Source: Paralithodes platypus | Taxonomy: Eukaryota; Arthropoda; Malacostraca; Decapoda; Lithodidae | Length of the DNA: 64,000 nt | Reading direction: 5' to 3' | Assembly: GCA_032716605.1 (NCBI GenBank) | Contig: CM064480.1 | Span: 40,226,791 to 40,290,790, forward strand | Shown here: piece by piece, positions 41,443-52,109 of the stretch | Position numbering within the stretch: the first letter of the stretch is position 1 | How the letters are laid out: each line of letters begins with the position of its first letter | The notes under the pieces: generated by a model | What the model was told of the DNA's origin: nothing | The model's input: only the letters and a program-made list of their open reading frames with translations | Databases searched by the model: none | Program-made: the position numbers and the translations under genes

Positions 41443-43365
41443 GGTCTCTCTCACTCCCGGGGCCATTCAAAGGCGTGTTGGAAACGAGGGTAGCCCAGCC
41501 GGCGAACCCCAGTCTGCTAACTGGGTCCTTCCGGGCGTGTCATCAGGCATGGCCTTTAAGAACATGGGCGAGGACTGTGGTACGCAAAGGCATCACTTGG
41601 CAGTGGCTCCGGCGACCTCGCTTACGTCAGCCGACAACGGCCAATCATGTTTCTTTAGAGGTGGAGTCACTAGTTCAGGAGATGATTACCAAGGGTGTCA
41701 TTATCCCCGTCCCCCCGACTTACCCGGTGTTTACGTCCAAACTCTTTCTAGTACCAAAAAGGGACAGTATTCAAATGAGACCGGTCGTAGACCTGTCTTA
41801 TTTGAATCTCCACATTCACAACGTGTCCTTCAGGATGCTGACAGTGAATCAAATCAGGCTAACACTTCCGCCGGGAGGGTGGATGTGTTCATTAGACCTG
41901 ACAGACGCGTATTGGCAGGTTCCGGTAAACAAGAGATTTTAAAAATTTCTGGCGTTAAGAATAATGCATCAGAATTATGTCTTTCAAAGGATGCCATTTG
42001 GGTTGAACCTAGCGCCGCGCATCTTCACAAAATGAGTCCGGCAAGCCCTGATGCCCATTTTAGAACAAGGGATCAGGATCTTGTGGTATCTGGACGACTG
42101 GCTGGTGGTGGCAGAGACAGAAAAGTTATGCAACACTCATGTCAACATTACGTTAAACCATGTCAAATCTCTAGGATTCAAGGTCAACTTGGTAAAGTCA
42201 AACCTTGTTCCCTCACGAGTAATTCAGTGGATAGGGCTGGTCTGGGACACAGCATCTCTCACTCTGAGTCAGAGTGTGGACAATCGAAACAGATATCGCA
42301 AGAAACTGTTTATGTTTCTCCACAGTCTGACTACGACACGGAGACTCTGGGAATCTCTAGTCGGTTCTCTCAACTGGGTTCAACTAACTGTGAAGTTGGG
42401 CCGGTTGAAAGTCAAACGTTTAATCTTGAAGGGCAACAGATATTTCCCACTCTTACCGGCGGGAAAATTATGGCCTATCCCAACATTAATACACAGCTTC
42501 CTAGCGGTCTGGGCGAAGAGGGAAATGTTGCACTCAGTCATGTCATGGACCTCTCCTCCGCCGACGGTATGGGTGGACACGGATGCGTCAGGGACGATAG
42601 GTTGGGGCTTTCAGTCAAACCTCGGGCATCAGGGTCAAGGGCTTTGGTCCCCTTCAGAAACCTCTCACATAAATGTAAACAAGTTACTAGTCCCCTTGTA
42701 TTTCCTTCAGGTTCACGGCTCTACTTTATGGGGAAAGTCGGTGGCCTTCAGGATGGACAATCTCAATGCAGTTCACTGCATTCAGAAACAAGGGTCAACG
42801 AGGTCTCGGAAGTTGCTAGACGTGTCAGAAAAGATTTTTGGGCTAGCCAACGAGCTGCACATTCATCTTCATGCATCATATCTCCCAGGCGTAGCAAACA
42901 TCTGGGCAGACGCGCTGTCTCGGAGACAGAGCACAACAGTAGAGTGGGCACTCAAGTAAAACATTTTCAATCAAATGATTGCAGAGCCTTACCGTCCACA
43001 AGTGGATCTATTTGCGTCAGAGGAGAATCACAAACTCCCTCGGTACCTCACACGCTGGACATTAACGCCGGCGGGGGGGGCCCGACGCATTGGTGACGGA
43101 TTGGAACAGGTGGAGTTCCATTTATCTGTTTCCGCCACCAGACGCTTCTCTAATGTGCCACGTAGTCAACAAACTACAGGATTATCGAGGCGTAGTCTCG
43201 TTAATCGCGCCCCTGTGGCCGGCGCAGTTGTGGTACCAGCAATTGAGAATGTGGTGCCCGAACCCGGTGTCGCTCCCGGTCGGGTATTTCCACTTAGACA
43301 CGATTGGCAACCTAAAGACCTCGCTGACTTTTGCATTGTGGACATTCAGGAGGCCAAGTGGCTAA
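41443..43365 (+). pseudogene. DIRS C RT-RNase H-MT polyprotein, three lesions
   Basis: Closely follows copy B. RT: LDLTDAYWQVPV, then TAA at 41940-41942 where B has CAA; IRILWYLDDWLVVAE with the YxDD box. RNase H: VWVDTDASGTIGWG, HINVNKLL (the catalytic Glu position of B is Asn or Lys here), FRMDNLNAVHC, IWADALSRRQ; then TAA at 42957-42959 where B has CAA, and one extra G in a run of G at about 43077. The MT-like tail is YLFPPPDASLMC and LIAPLWPAQLWY. Not functional as it stands. Confidence 0.87.
41537..43096 (+). other. Long open frame under RT-RNase H in copy C
   Basis: 519 codons without a stop, in the frame that becomes the recombinase frame (after the extra G at about 43077 it equals the frame of 42975-43997). 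It aligns with the equivalent stretch in copy B over its whole length. No recognised domain. Confidence 0.5.
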
Positions 43366-44318
43366 CGCCGTATGGTAGAAACGTGACAGATAAATTTATG
43401 AATCAGTACACACAATCTACCAAGAGGCAATATCAATCTCATTGGCAGTCCTTTACTTCTTGGATAGTTAGAATAGAACAGACAGTACCTTCGGTGGCAT
43501 TAGTTTTTAATTATTTAAACTATTTGTTTGAACAGAAACGTCTATCTGTAGTGACTCTAAAAAATCACTTAACAGCTATCAGGGTGACATTCTTTGACCT
43601 TACAGGTCTAACCATACCACAAGCGGAAGAAACAGGTTTCATGAGAGCATGCTTCAAACTCCGCCCACCTCCCCGTCAGCTCATGCCTACCTGGTCTCTT
43701 GACAAAGCGTTATCTTTGCTTCATTCCCGTCTGTATCAGAATACGGCAGATTTTGAATTGCTATTAAAAAAGGCTGTGTTCCTTATGGCTTTGGCAACTG
43801 GTAACAGGGTGTCTGAGCTGGCGGCGATGAGCAACACCCCTAATTGCATGAGGTTTGGTAGACTAAATGATTGCATTCATATTGCTCCTTCCCCAGGGTT
43901 CATCGCCAAGAATGAACACAGTGAACATGTTTTCTCAGAGTTCACGGTGCCGGCGTTGAAACGGGGTAAAGTGCACCATAATTTGTGTCCTGTTTAAGCT
44001 TTAACCAAATATATGAGAGTAGCACCTCTTAACCAGCAAGGTGCTTTATGGGCATCGAGTACGGGTAAAAGATTAATGAAACATAAAATGGCTTCTCTGC
44101 TAGTAGAAGTCATTAAAGAGAGTAATCCCGGCGTAGTGGGTAGGGCCCACGATTTACGCAAATGGGCAGTATCTTTACGTTTTCTAAAGAATTTTTCTGT
44201 TGAAGACATAGCTACTACTCAACTATGGGCTTCAAATCATACTTTTTTTACTCGATACCTGTCAGTAGCACTAGACAAACCATCAATGCCATGTATAGCG
44301 TTAGGACAAAGGGTCTAG
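42975..44318 (+). pseudogene. DIRS C tyrosine recombinase with one nonsense codon
   Basis: N-terminal core-binding part (DKFMNQYTQSTKRQYQSH), GNRVSELAAM with the catalytic Arg, FIAKNEHSEHVF, then TAA at 43995-43997 where copy B has CAA. The rest (to 44318) has VGRAHDLRKWAVSLRF (His and Arg of box II intact, unlike copy B) and TFFTRYLSVAL with the Tyr. Ends GQRV before the stop. Only the single nonsense change blocks this gene. Confidence 0.88.
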
Positions 44319-44966
44319 ATGGGTCTCTAAGTCACTAATTATTTAGGTTAAGAAAGAGGGGGGGGGGGGGTGCAGTCAGTGAAACATAAGACACCCTAGA
44401 CCCCGCCGGAAGATATGTACAAAGTATATGAGCTGTGATACAATGTATAAGTGTTGTGATTAACATTTCTCTGTAGTAATGCCTACGGGAAATGTTGTTG
44501 AGGTACAGTAGTACAACAATGGTTTCGTTCAGTGGGATACACTGTTGAAGCAATTTAATTTTAAGAGTTCTCGGTAGTTGCAACTACGAGTAGCATTTTA
44601 GTAAGTACATCTGCGATAGTACAAGAATTTATTCTATTTTGTGTCTAATTTTAAGGAATATACACATTAGAATAATGGGGTTTATATGTGCACTTGTAAA
44701 CATAAGTTTTATTTTTCACCACTTACTTTAAGTGGGGTGCCTTTAACTTTCAGATCTGTGAACAGATTCTCAGTTACTTTTTTCCTCAAGCAGGCTTCTT
44801 TAAGCACGCCCCTGCTTGTACCCCTTTTTATATGTTGTATAAAGTTTATACATAAATATACAATTTTACAAAGTAAGAATACTATGTGGTTGTTTGATTA
44901 TCTGCCTATTCTATTTGCAATGGTTATGATATGATTACGAATGTCCCCCTCCAGTCTTAGATATCA
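44319..44966 (+). other. 3' noncoding region of DIRS C with poly-G tract
   Basis: No gene. A run of 13 G at 44358-44370 lies 40 nt after the recombinase stop. Similar to 19129-19765. Confidence 0.65.
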
Positions 44967-45075
44967 GGCATAATCGTCAATGATGGAGGGGCCACTAATA
45001 AATTATAGGTTTGACTCCTGCAAGGAGATAAAGAAAACCTAATATTTAGTAGTGGCCCCGTAATCATTGACGACT
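44967..45075. repeat. ICR of DIRS C
   Basis: Contains GGGGCCACTAATAAATTATA and ACCTAATATTTAGTAGTGGC, the two outer ends joined, inverted relative to the element's termini. Confidence 0.88.
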
Positions 45076-45129
45076 GGGGCCCTCCCGACCATCCCCTTCC
45101 CATTCGCTGATGTATTAAGGATTTTGGTA

Positions 45130-45487
45130 TACTTGATATGTCAGTGAAGGTGGATTGATGCCCTAGCCAGCGTCTGGTCCAAGAATCCACAAAAGTACAT
45201 CCACGGAATATGGAAAGCTTATGAATAGTTATTCTTATTTAATTTTTAATTTTTATTTGTTACAAAGTTTTTTCGTAGTGAGAACCCAATCATAAAGACG
45301 AACCATGAGTGATTTAGCGTGTGCTTATGATAAAGGTTCCTCTGAGCTCTGCGGCGGTAGTTTCAAACTGCGCTTATGGGCGTTTGAAGAGGTAGCCTTA
45401 TGTAATAGGCATAATCGTCAATGATTACGGGGCCACTACTAAATATTAGGTTTTACTTTATCTCCTTGCAGGAGTCAAACCTATAAT
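45130..45487 (-). repeat. 3' ITR of DIRS C
   Basis: Inverted partner of 36300-36592, with a specific extension ending AAACCTATAAT at 45487. Confidence 0.88.
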
Positions 45488-46127
45488 CTCTTCATAATAG
45501 GCAGCTGATGGGGGGGATGGGATGTATGAGCCGTCTGTAAAGATTGGGGAGTGGTTTGTGAATTTAGTGTGGTGTAGTTCGTTGAATAGGTGTTTGGCAT
45601 TGGCTGAGTCCTGTGATTTTTTGAAGGACGGATGTAGAGTTGTGAAGATCATGTTGGTTAGGGTTATCCACGGGGGGACTGGTGGAACTGGTGCTGTGGG
45701 TGCTGAATGGATTGTGGTGCCTGTCAGTCTTTGTAAAGTGTGAGTGGAGCGAGAGATGAAGGATGTTCGATATCCTTGCCTGTTTATGGGTCTGTTTGTC
45801 AATTCTCTGGTGACGGACAATTGTAGGGGATGGTTTTCTGGTAGCTGGGAAGCTTTCAATAGCCATTTGCTGTCTGTCAATTGCCTGGTACGATTAAGTG
45901 GCAGTAAACCTGCTTCGGCCTGGAGGGAGACTATTGGCGATGAACAGAATGCTCCCAGCGCTATTCGAAGGGCTGTGTTTTGGATTGTGTTGAGCTTGTC
46001 TAGGTGTGTTGGGGCGGCTGAACCGTATACGGGGCTGCCATATTGTACTTTGCTCTGGATATATACTGTATAGAATTTTAATAGCATTTCTCTACTGGCT
46101 CCCCATCTTGCCCCGGCCAGGTACAGA
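45488..46127 (-). pseudogene. LINE1 RT C-terminus and start of RNase H
   Basis: The open frame reads YLAGARWGASREMLLKFYT, VQYGSPVYGSAAP, IQNTALRIALGAFCSSPI and finally HSPIFTDGSYIPS, the first RNase H Asp box, before DIRS C begins. The 5' limit at about 46127 is a truncation; the bases beyond belong to an inverted repeat. Confidence 0.82.
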
Positions 46128-46380
46128 ACGTTCTGCAACACACAAACACACGCACACACATCAGCTGACTCCAAGCAGTGACCACGAATCCAAAACAACA
46201 TTTATTATTTAGGTAAAAGTTATTTCTGCCTCCTGATATATATCTAAGCTAGGTTAGACCATTTCTTGGTCTGGCTAGCTAGTGACTTGGCAACTTGTTG
46301 CTAAGGTTGTTGTTTTGTACTCGTGGTCACTGCTTGGAGTCAGCTGATGTGTGTGCGTGTGTTTGTGTGTTGCAGAACGT
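46128..46380. repeat. Fold-back inverted repeat, 73-bp arms
   Basis: 46128-46200 and 46308-46380 are inverted copies with about two differences (AACACACAAACACACGCACA and following). The 107-bp spacer recurs in inverse orientation at about 48540-48650. Possibly a foldback miniature element. No gene. Confidence 0.75.
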
Positions 46381-47791
46381 TAATTAAATAAATAATATTA
46401 TTTAATCTAGCTTTAACTATAACCTGTCAGATTCGGATATTAAATATAATTGGGTTTATAGTTGTCATTACACGTGGTATTTCTGAGTTATGTCACAGTA
46501 ATCCTTATTTTTACATTATTAAGGTCATACTGCTACGCAGAGTATGGTAAATAAATAAAGATATGTCCGAAATTGCCCCAAAAGTGTCGTATCTTACGAT
46601 ATGGTATTTATGGTCTTTACGTTTTCAGGGAGTGTGATAAGACCCTTTTAAGATGTTCAATGATGTCCGAATTGACCCCTGAAAGGTCCGAATTTATACT
46701 GGGATCACTGGTTAGTCCTATGAATGTATTTTAAATCCATGCCCGAATTCAGTCCAGGTGTCCGAAATCGCCCCAAATCGTGTCCGAATTCGGACACCTT
46801 TATTATATTTATAATAAATATAGGCCTATGCAATGCATTTTAATTTATTTAATGCTATGATTGTATACCCCAATGTACCAGCTACACATACAATGCTTAA
46901 GATCTTACATTGAGATAAAACAAGACTACATGCTACGGAAATACGCAAAAAATCGTCCGAATTCGCCCCGGTTGACGGTATTTGTTGTGGTCTTGCAACG
47001 GGTGAAGACTAGAAGTCTCTAGAGTGAACAAGTGGTTCAGTTTTTATAGTGAAAATATAAAGCTCAGTTATGGCGGTTGGGAGCTTAGAATCTGTGTTTA
47101 CTCCCGATTTTCGTCATTTACCGATACTCATATCTCTGCTAATAAATGGCCTAACCTAGTTTACATACATATCAGAGGCAGTAATCGGTGTTATCTTGCG
47201 ATGGGTGAAGACTAGAACACTGTAGCCTACAGCGGTTATTGTGTGAGGTGGAAAATAAGACCCGCTATTTTGGCCATATACTGAGCATCGTTCGAATGCC
47301 ACAGCTATTGGTCTATATACATTCGTTCAACAATTTATTATTGATTATGGATTATGTATTATGTATCATTTAATAATATTGATTATATTGATTATTGATT
47401 ACTGATTTATTTCACCATTGTAACTTCCCATGTCACCGTCGTGTGCTTTCATACATCGTTTGGGACTCAGGAAAATCAATACAGTACAAGCATTCGTAAG
47501 GCCTGCTTGAAGGCAGGAGTCACATGACTGGCTGGCTGTTTGTTCTTGTTCTTGTTGGCTATACGGACCATACGCGAAGACAACAAAACTTTCTCTAGCG
47601 CAGTTTTAAGTGGTTTTCAGCCACATAATAGCCCTTAGGCATCTTGAAGGCCATCCGTGTCCCACGGGAAAGACTGCTATTGGCTCCTGGAAGGGCATCC
47701 CGGGTTCAGAGGGTTAAAAGAAACATACAAATTTTTCTAAATTACTAGCAATAATAGCAAAACCATTCATTGCATGCAATGTGCTAATATT
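46381..47791. other. AT-rich noncoding stretch with a dispersed GTCCGAA motif
   Basis: No gene is supported. Motif GTCCGAA(A/T)T followed by CGCCCC-like bases recurs at 46565, 46665, 46686, 46760, 46782 and 46955. A GGGTTCAGAGGGTTAAAAG at about 47700 resembles the right end of a TTAA miniature element, but no left end was found. Confidence 0.5.
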
Positions 47792-47843
47792 TATGTTAGG
47801 CTGAAATTCATTGATTTGTAAACAGATACGGAGAAGGCTGATA

Positions 47844-48066
47844 TTGTTTTATCTTGGCCAGATCCTTTAACTTAATATTAATACATGTAACTTAATATTA
47901 ATGTTAGGCTGAAGTTCATTGATTTGTAAACATATACGGAGAAGGCTGATATAATACATATCAGCCTTCTCTGTATCTGTTTACAAATCAATGAATTTCA
48001 GCCTAACATAAATATTAAGTTACATGTATTAATATTAAGTTAAAGGATCTGGCCAAGATAAAACAA
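47844..48066. repeat. Long palindrome, 109-bp arms, 5-nt spacer
   Basis: 47844-47952 and 47958-48066 are inverted copies with four mismatches. A further direct copy of half the arm lies at 47792-47846 (TTAGGCTGAAATTCATTGAT). Could form a strong hairpin in RNA or a cruciform in DNA. Confidence 0.88.
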
Positions 48067-48856
48067 TTAACATAGAAAAGTCAAGTTAGAAAACAATTTA
48101 ATTAACTGAAACATTGTCCTTTAATCGTTACACAAAACTCTGTAATGCATGCATGTATGCATTTCATGTACTTTTCTCATTTTAGGAAAACATGAACAGT
48201 ACAGTGGTCCCTCTCATTTAGCGAATTCATTAGTCTAGCCAAACCATCGCCAAAAGTGAATTTCGCCAAACGCGAATAGTACTGTACTTTAAATGGGAAA
48301 ATTATCCATTAGTCTTTGACAAGGCCCGAGTTCACCCTTTTGGGCCTTTTCAAACTGCCCGCCATGCGCATCGTCGATCGCCGACACACTCGGCGCCGTC
48401 TGCTTACTCTGTTTTTGCTAGAAGACATAGGCCTAGCCTATATATCTCCACAAAAAATTTACCTAACCTAGGTTAGATGTATATCAGGCAGCAGAATTCA
48501 TTGTTATCTTGTGAATAGTCTTATTGATAAGGAATAACCACATAACCTTAGCAACAAGTTGCTAAGTCACTAGCTAGCCAGACCAAGAAATGGTCTAACC
48601 TAGCTTAGATATATATCAGGAGGCATAAATCACTTTTACCTTGTGAATGGTGTAGACTAGAATTTTCTATACCAACTGCTTTTCGATTGAGCAAAATAAT
48701 TAAATTGGTTTTGGATCCGTGGTCACTTCTTTGATTAATTATATTTATCGATTGGGCCCCTGAGTCAGCTGATGCGCGCGTGTGTATTTGTGTGTCGCAT
48801 ACTGTTCGGCACAATAAACAAAGCAAAACATAAGAGATATGAGGTTCACTGGAAAG
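48067..48856. other. Repeat-rich noncoding stretch before DIRS D
   Basis: Holds a Tigger-like end (TACAGTGGTCCCTCTCATTT at 48200-48225) without a visible partner, the uninterrupted target-type sequence (TTACCTAACCTAGGTTAGAT at about 48461), and an inverted relative of 46206-46306 (48540-48650). No gene. Confidence 0.5.
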
Positions 48857-49260
48857 TTTAACGACCCTCCCAATACCAAATGAGGTAAACCTCCTATTTG
48901 GTCGTAGCCTCGGAGTATCCAACGTAGAGCTATATACTTATCGTATAATTCTGCTCCGCTCTAGAGCGGGCAATTATCGAAATCACTAGCGCGATAAAAT
49001 GATAACATCTAGAGTAGCACCTTACTCTCTCTACTAGGTACGTTGTACATACTTTGGAGGCCACTATTTGAAAAGGAAAATAAGAAAATATTGATGAGAA
49101 AGAAGAGAAAATTACAGGATTTTAGGCCATCCTATCTGGCTCCTTCAGCCGTCTTCACGGATCCACCCCACTACCCGACAGGGTTCATTGGGCATTCCCG
49201 GTATCAAGTTACAAGAGACAAGATTGGATGGGCAGGGGTACGGCGCGAGGGCGGAATACT
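48857..49260 (-). repeat. 3' ITR region of DIRS D
   Basis: Outer end GTTTAACGACCCTCCCAATA; the inverted copy of this end is in the ICR at 49262-49372. The 5' ITR is not in the window, so the inner limit is approximate. Confidence 0.7.
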
Positions 49261-49261
49261 A

Positions 49262-49372
49262 TGACGTTGGATACTCCGAGGCTACGACCAAATAGGAGGT
49301 TTACCTCATTTGGTATTGGGAGGGTCGTTAAACCTCCCAATTTAGTAGTAGCCTCTACGTTCCAACGTAGAG
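49262..49372. repeat. ICR of DIRS D
   Basis: Contains TACGACCAAATAGGAGGTTT and GTTAAACCTCCCAATTTAGT, the inverted outer ends joined. Close to the ICR of copy A in layout (ACCTCCCAA and TACCAAATAGG). Confidence 0.8.
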
Positions 49373-50245
49373 CTAGAGTACCAAATTGGAGGCGGACATA
49401 CAAGCTGAAAACACAAACTTTAGCCATTAGGTAATATCAGGACCATAAAAGACAGACTTAAACAAGAGAGTTTATATAAAAGAGTGTAGTACTGACAGGC
49501 ACATATCAAGAGAGGTCAAGTACAGTCAAATCTTATGTAATGGTATATCTTAGCCTAAGACAAGAATGATGCATTTCATAAGGGATAGTATGAACCCCCG
49601 GATGCCCCCCCCCCCCCCCCCCCCCGGAGCCTTCTGGAAGAAGGCAGGATGATTCAGAAAGGAAGGAATGACTTCAGACATGTGCCGAAGAGGAGGACCG
49701 TACATGACGGGATGATAATACATGAGGAGAATCAGTGACTAGCACGAAAAACCGGATGACCAAAACAAGTGAGATGATGTAAAACATACAAGGTCATGGA
49801 GCATACACAAGATAAGAGAGGACACCAATATCTTAACCTAGTGAATCCGTATACATAGGTGCAGGTATGGTTATAGTGCAGGAAGAACCCCCCCCCCCCC
49901 CCTGCCATCTGTACAAAGCAGTAGTACCCATAATATAATGAGGGAAGACAGACACATATGGAAGAGGAGTACTATACCGGAGGTACCGAGAATACCTGAG
50001 CATATCCAGCGCGGAGCAGCAGGACCCCCTGAAAAAACAGTAGCAGAAGGGGGTGCATACATAAAAATCAATATGTAGGAGACTTAAGACTAGAAATAAT
50101 AAAACATCTTAGCCTAGGAAAGTCCTTAACCTTAAGTGCCCATAAGGGAATATGAATAACATGTCCCCCCCCCCCCCCCACCCCAATAAAGGAATGACCG
50201 GAAAGGAAAATGGACAAAAGACAGAGGGAATAATGCAGGTAGACC
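49373..50245 (-). other. 3' noncoding region of DIRS D with three poly-G tracts
   Basis: C runs on the plus strand (G on the element strand) lie at 49605-49625 (21), 49888-49902 (15) and 50165-50179 (15). The last is 66 nt past the recombinase stop, the same position as in A, B and C. No gene. Confidence 0.65.
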
Positions 50246-52044
50246 CTAACTAACCCGCTGGCCCAACGCAACACAAGGACGCCCCGGCCTGTCCGTGGAC
50301 ATGGACAGATAGGAGGAGACAAATGTGTTGGAGGAAGACCACAGCCCTGTGTCGGCAATATCCGTAAGCGAATGATTATTAAGCAACCGTATCGTCGCAG
50401 CGTATGATCGAATGTCATGGGCAGTGCCCTGAACTTGAGGGTTGCTGGCCCGAATAATCCGACACAGGCGAATTCCTACCGCACGTTTACCAAGCCTCCT
50501 ACCAGTACGAGGCGCCACCCACAATGCCAACCCCGACATCGGCCTGACTGTCTCCACATAAGAATGGAGAGCGTGAACGGGGCATAAAAGATGATGAGCC
50601 CTACCCCGTTTCAAAGCCGGGACAGTAAATGGTTTAAAAACGTGAGTCTCTCGCTCATTCTTAGCAATAAAATGAACCGACGGGGCCAAGGTGACCGACC
50701 CAAGGAGGGGAGAAAACCTCATGCAATTCTGGGCCCGAGACATGGCGGCCATCTCCGAGACTCTCTCACCCGTTGCCAAAGCTAGAAGGAACAGGGTTTT
50801 GTCAAGTAGGTGTTCAGGCGATGGGTTCGTAGTGTAAGGGGCAGACGAGAGCAGTTTGAGAGCCTCCGCCAGAGACCATTAACCCTCTCAACACGGATGG
50901 GCTCTTAAACGCCCATAAAAAAGCATATACCAGGAACCCGGAAGGACTCTTGAACACCCCTGTAGTTGAAAGCCTGTGAGCTTCGTGTGCGAGGCGTCGG
51001 TCCGACGCATGTAAACAACAGCCGGCTGGACCGACGCCCCGCATCTCCGGCCACAAGAAGGAGAGCGGCGCTTGTTCTTGTGTGCCTGTATGTTGTTGTT
51101 AAGTATCGAATAGTAGTGTAAAGTGGCTGTTTTGACCATAAAGTTATCTCCAATGAAATCATCATCACAGCTCAACCAGTTGACTTAGAGAGCTCTACTT
51201 AATGCCATTCTACAGGTAAATAACACAGCTACGCTTGGGGATGCGCGGGAATGCGGGAAGCAGTCTGATTAACGAATATCCGGTAGCCTAGCCTAGACGT
51301 TTTTCGGCCAAAACACCCGGTTTTCGAGGAATATATATATAATACATAGCCGGGGCTGGAGGGTTAAGGAGGAATCTGGCGCGGGGGTGGTCTAAGCCTA
51401 AAACAGGCACGCATGAAGAAATCCAATTCTTTTTGAGGAACGACCAACCCCGTTAACTTCTCAAACGGCTCCCGGATGGCAGACAGGTGGTTCCTAAGGG
51501 TGTTGAACATGTTGTGACGTGTCTCAAATAAATAATTGAGGTAGTGAAAAACGAACGCCACCGATGGCAGTGTCTGTGACATGTCGTGTATCCAAGAAGT
51601 AAAACTGTGCCAGTGAGATTCGTACGTCTTGCATGTGGATTGTGTCCAGTGTAGAGTAAATTTGTCAGTTAATGATCTTCCAAACGTTGGCAGCCACCCT
51701 GCCTCACAAACATCCACGAGGCGAATGCCAACGAGGTCCCTAGGTCTCCAATCGACCCCAAGTGGAAGTCTGAGACCGACAGGGGAACGGGACTCGGGCA
51801 CCATCGCTTCAGCTGAGCGTACCAGGCTTGGGCCGGCCAGATGGGCGCGATCAACCAAACTTTGCCCTGGTACTCTCTCAGCCTGTGGAGGACCTTGCAC
51901 ATCAAAAGTGCGTCGGGTGGAGGAAACACATAGAGACTGCCACCTGCTCCAGTCCTCGCTGAAAGCGTCCGGTCCCCCCGCCGGAGTTCGAATCCAGCGG
52001 GTCAGGAACACAGGCAACTTGTTCGTCTCGGACGAGGCGAACAA
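50246..52044 (-). pseudogene. DIRS D tyrosine recombinase, split by a TTAA element
   Basis: N-terminal part (51364-52044; SRSPVGLRLPLGVDW, DKFTLHWTQSTCKTYESH) stops at PPPRQIPP and TAA. After the insert (50883-51367) the gene resumes at WSLAEAL, and 50246-50779 has GERVSEMAAM (Arg), FIAKNERETHVFKPF, AHDIRSYAATIRLL (His, Arg) and TFVSSYLSM (Tyr). The TAA is where copy A has CAA and overlaps the TTAA target. All catalytic residues are present. Confidence 0.86.
50883..51367. mobile_element. TTAA-flanked miniature element in DIRS D recombinase
   Basis: 485 bp between TTAA at 50879-50882 and 51364-51367. Ends TTAACCCTCTCAACACGG and, inverted, TTAACCCTCCAGCCCCGG. A palindromic GCGTCGGTCCGACGC lies inside. 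No coding capacity. Inserted a few codons from the corresponding site in copy B. Confidence 0.82.
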
Positions 52045-52109
52045 GTCTACCTGCGGAACACCCCAGGAGGCCGCGAGGTCGTCGAATACGGTTTGTTTGA
52101 AAGACCATT

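Larger units (their letters stand above)
36276..45487 (+). mobile_element. DIRS copy C, full-length
   Basis: Same family as B. ITRs at 36276 to about 36592 and about 45130-45487, ICR at 44967-45075. Gag, RT-RNase H-MT and recombinase follow in order. It is inserted in the RNase H of LINE1, whose reading resumes on both sides without a long target duplication, as expected for recombinase-mediated integration. Defects: a 483-bp TTAA element in gag, a frameshift in gag at about 39090-39180, three CAA-to-TAA nonsense changes and one extra G. Confidence 0.92.
32335..46127 (-). mobile_element. I-type LINE with RNase H (LINE1), split by three later insertions
   Basis: Pieces on the minus strand: 46127-45488 (RT C-terminus and start of RNase H), 36275-36222 and 35699-35356 (RNase H), and 32846-32335 (end of RNase H, zinc knuckle, 3' end with an AAC-rich tail). 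Between them lie DIRS C, a SINE and LINE2. Removing all three rejoins the RNase H domain. The 5' part (endonuclease, main RT) is missing; the break at about 46127 borders an inverted repeat. Presence of RNase H and RT similarity suggest the I superfamily. Confidence 0.82.

Noticed and set aside
47640..47716. Sixth TTAA miniature element
   Set aside because: A right end resembling GGGTTCAGAGGGTTAA is visible, but I could not find a matching left end with TTAACCC.
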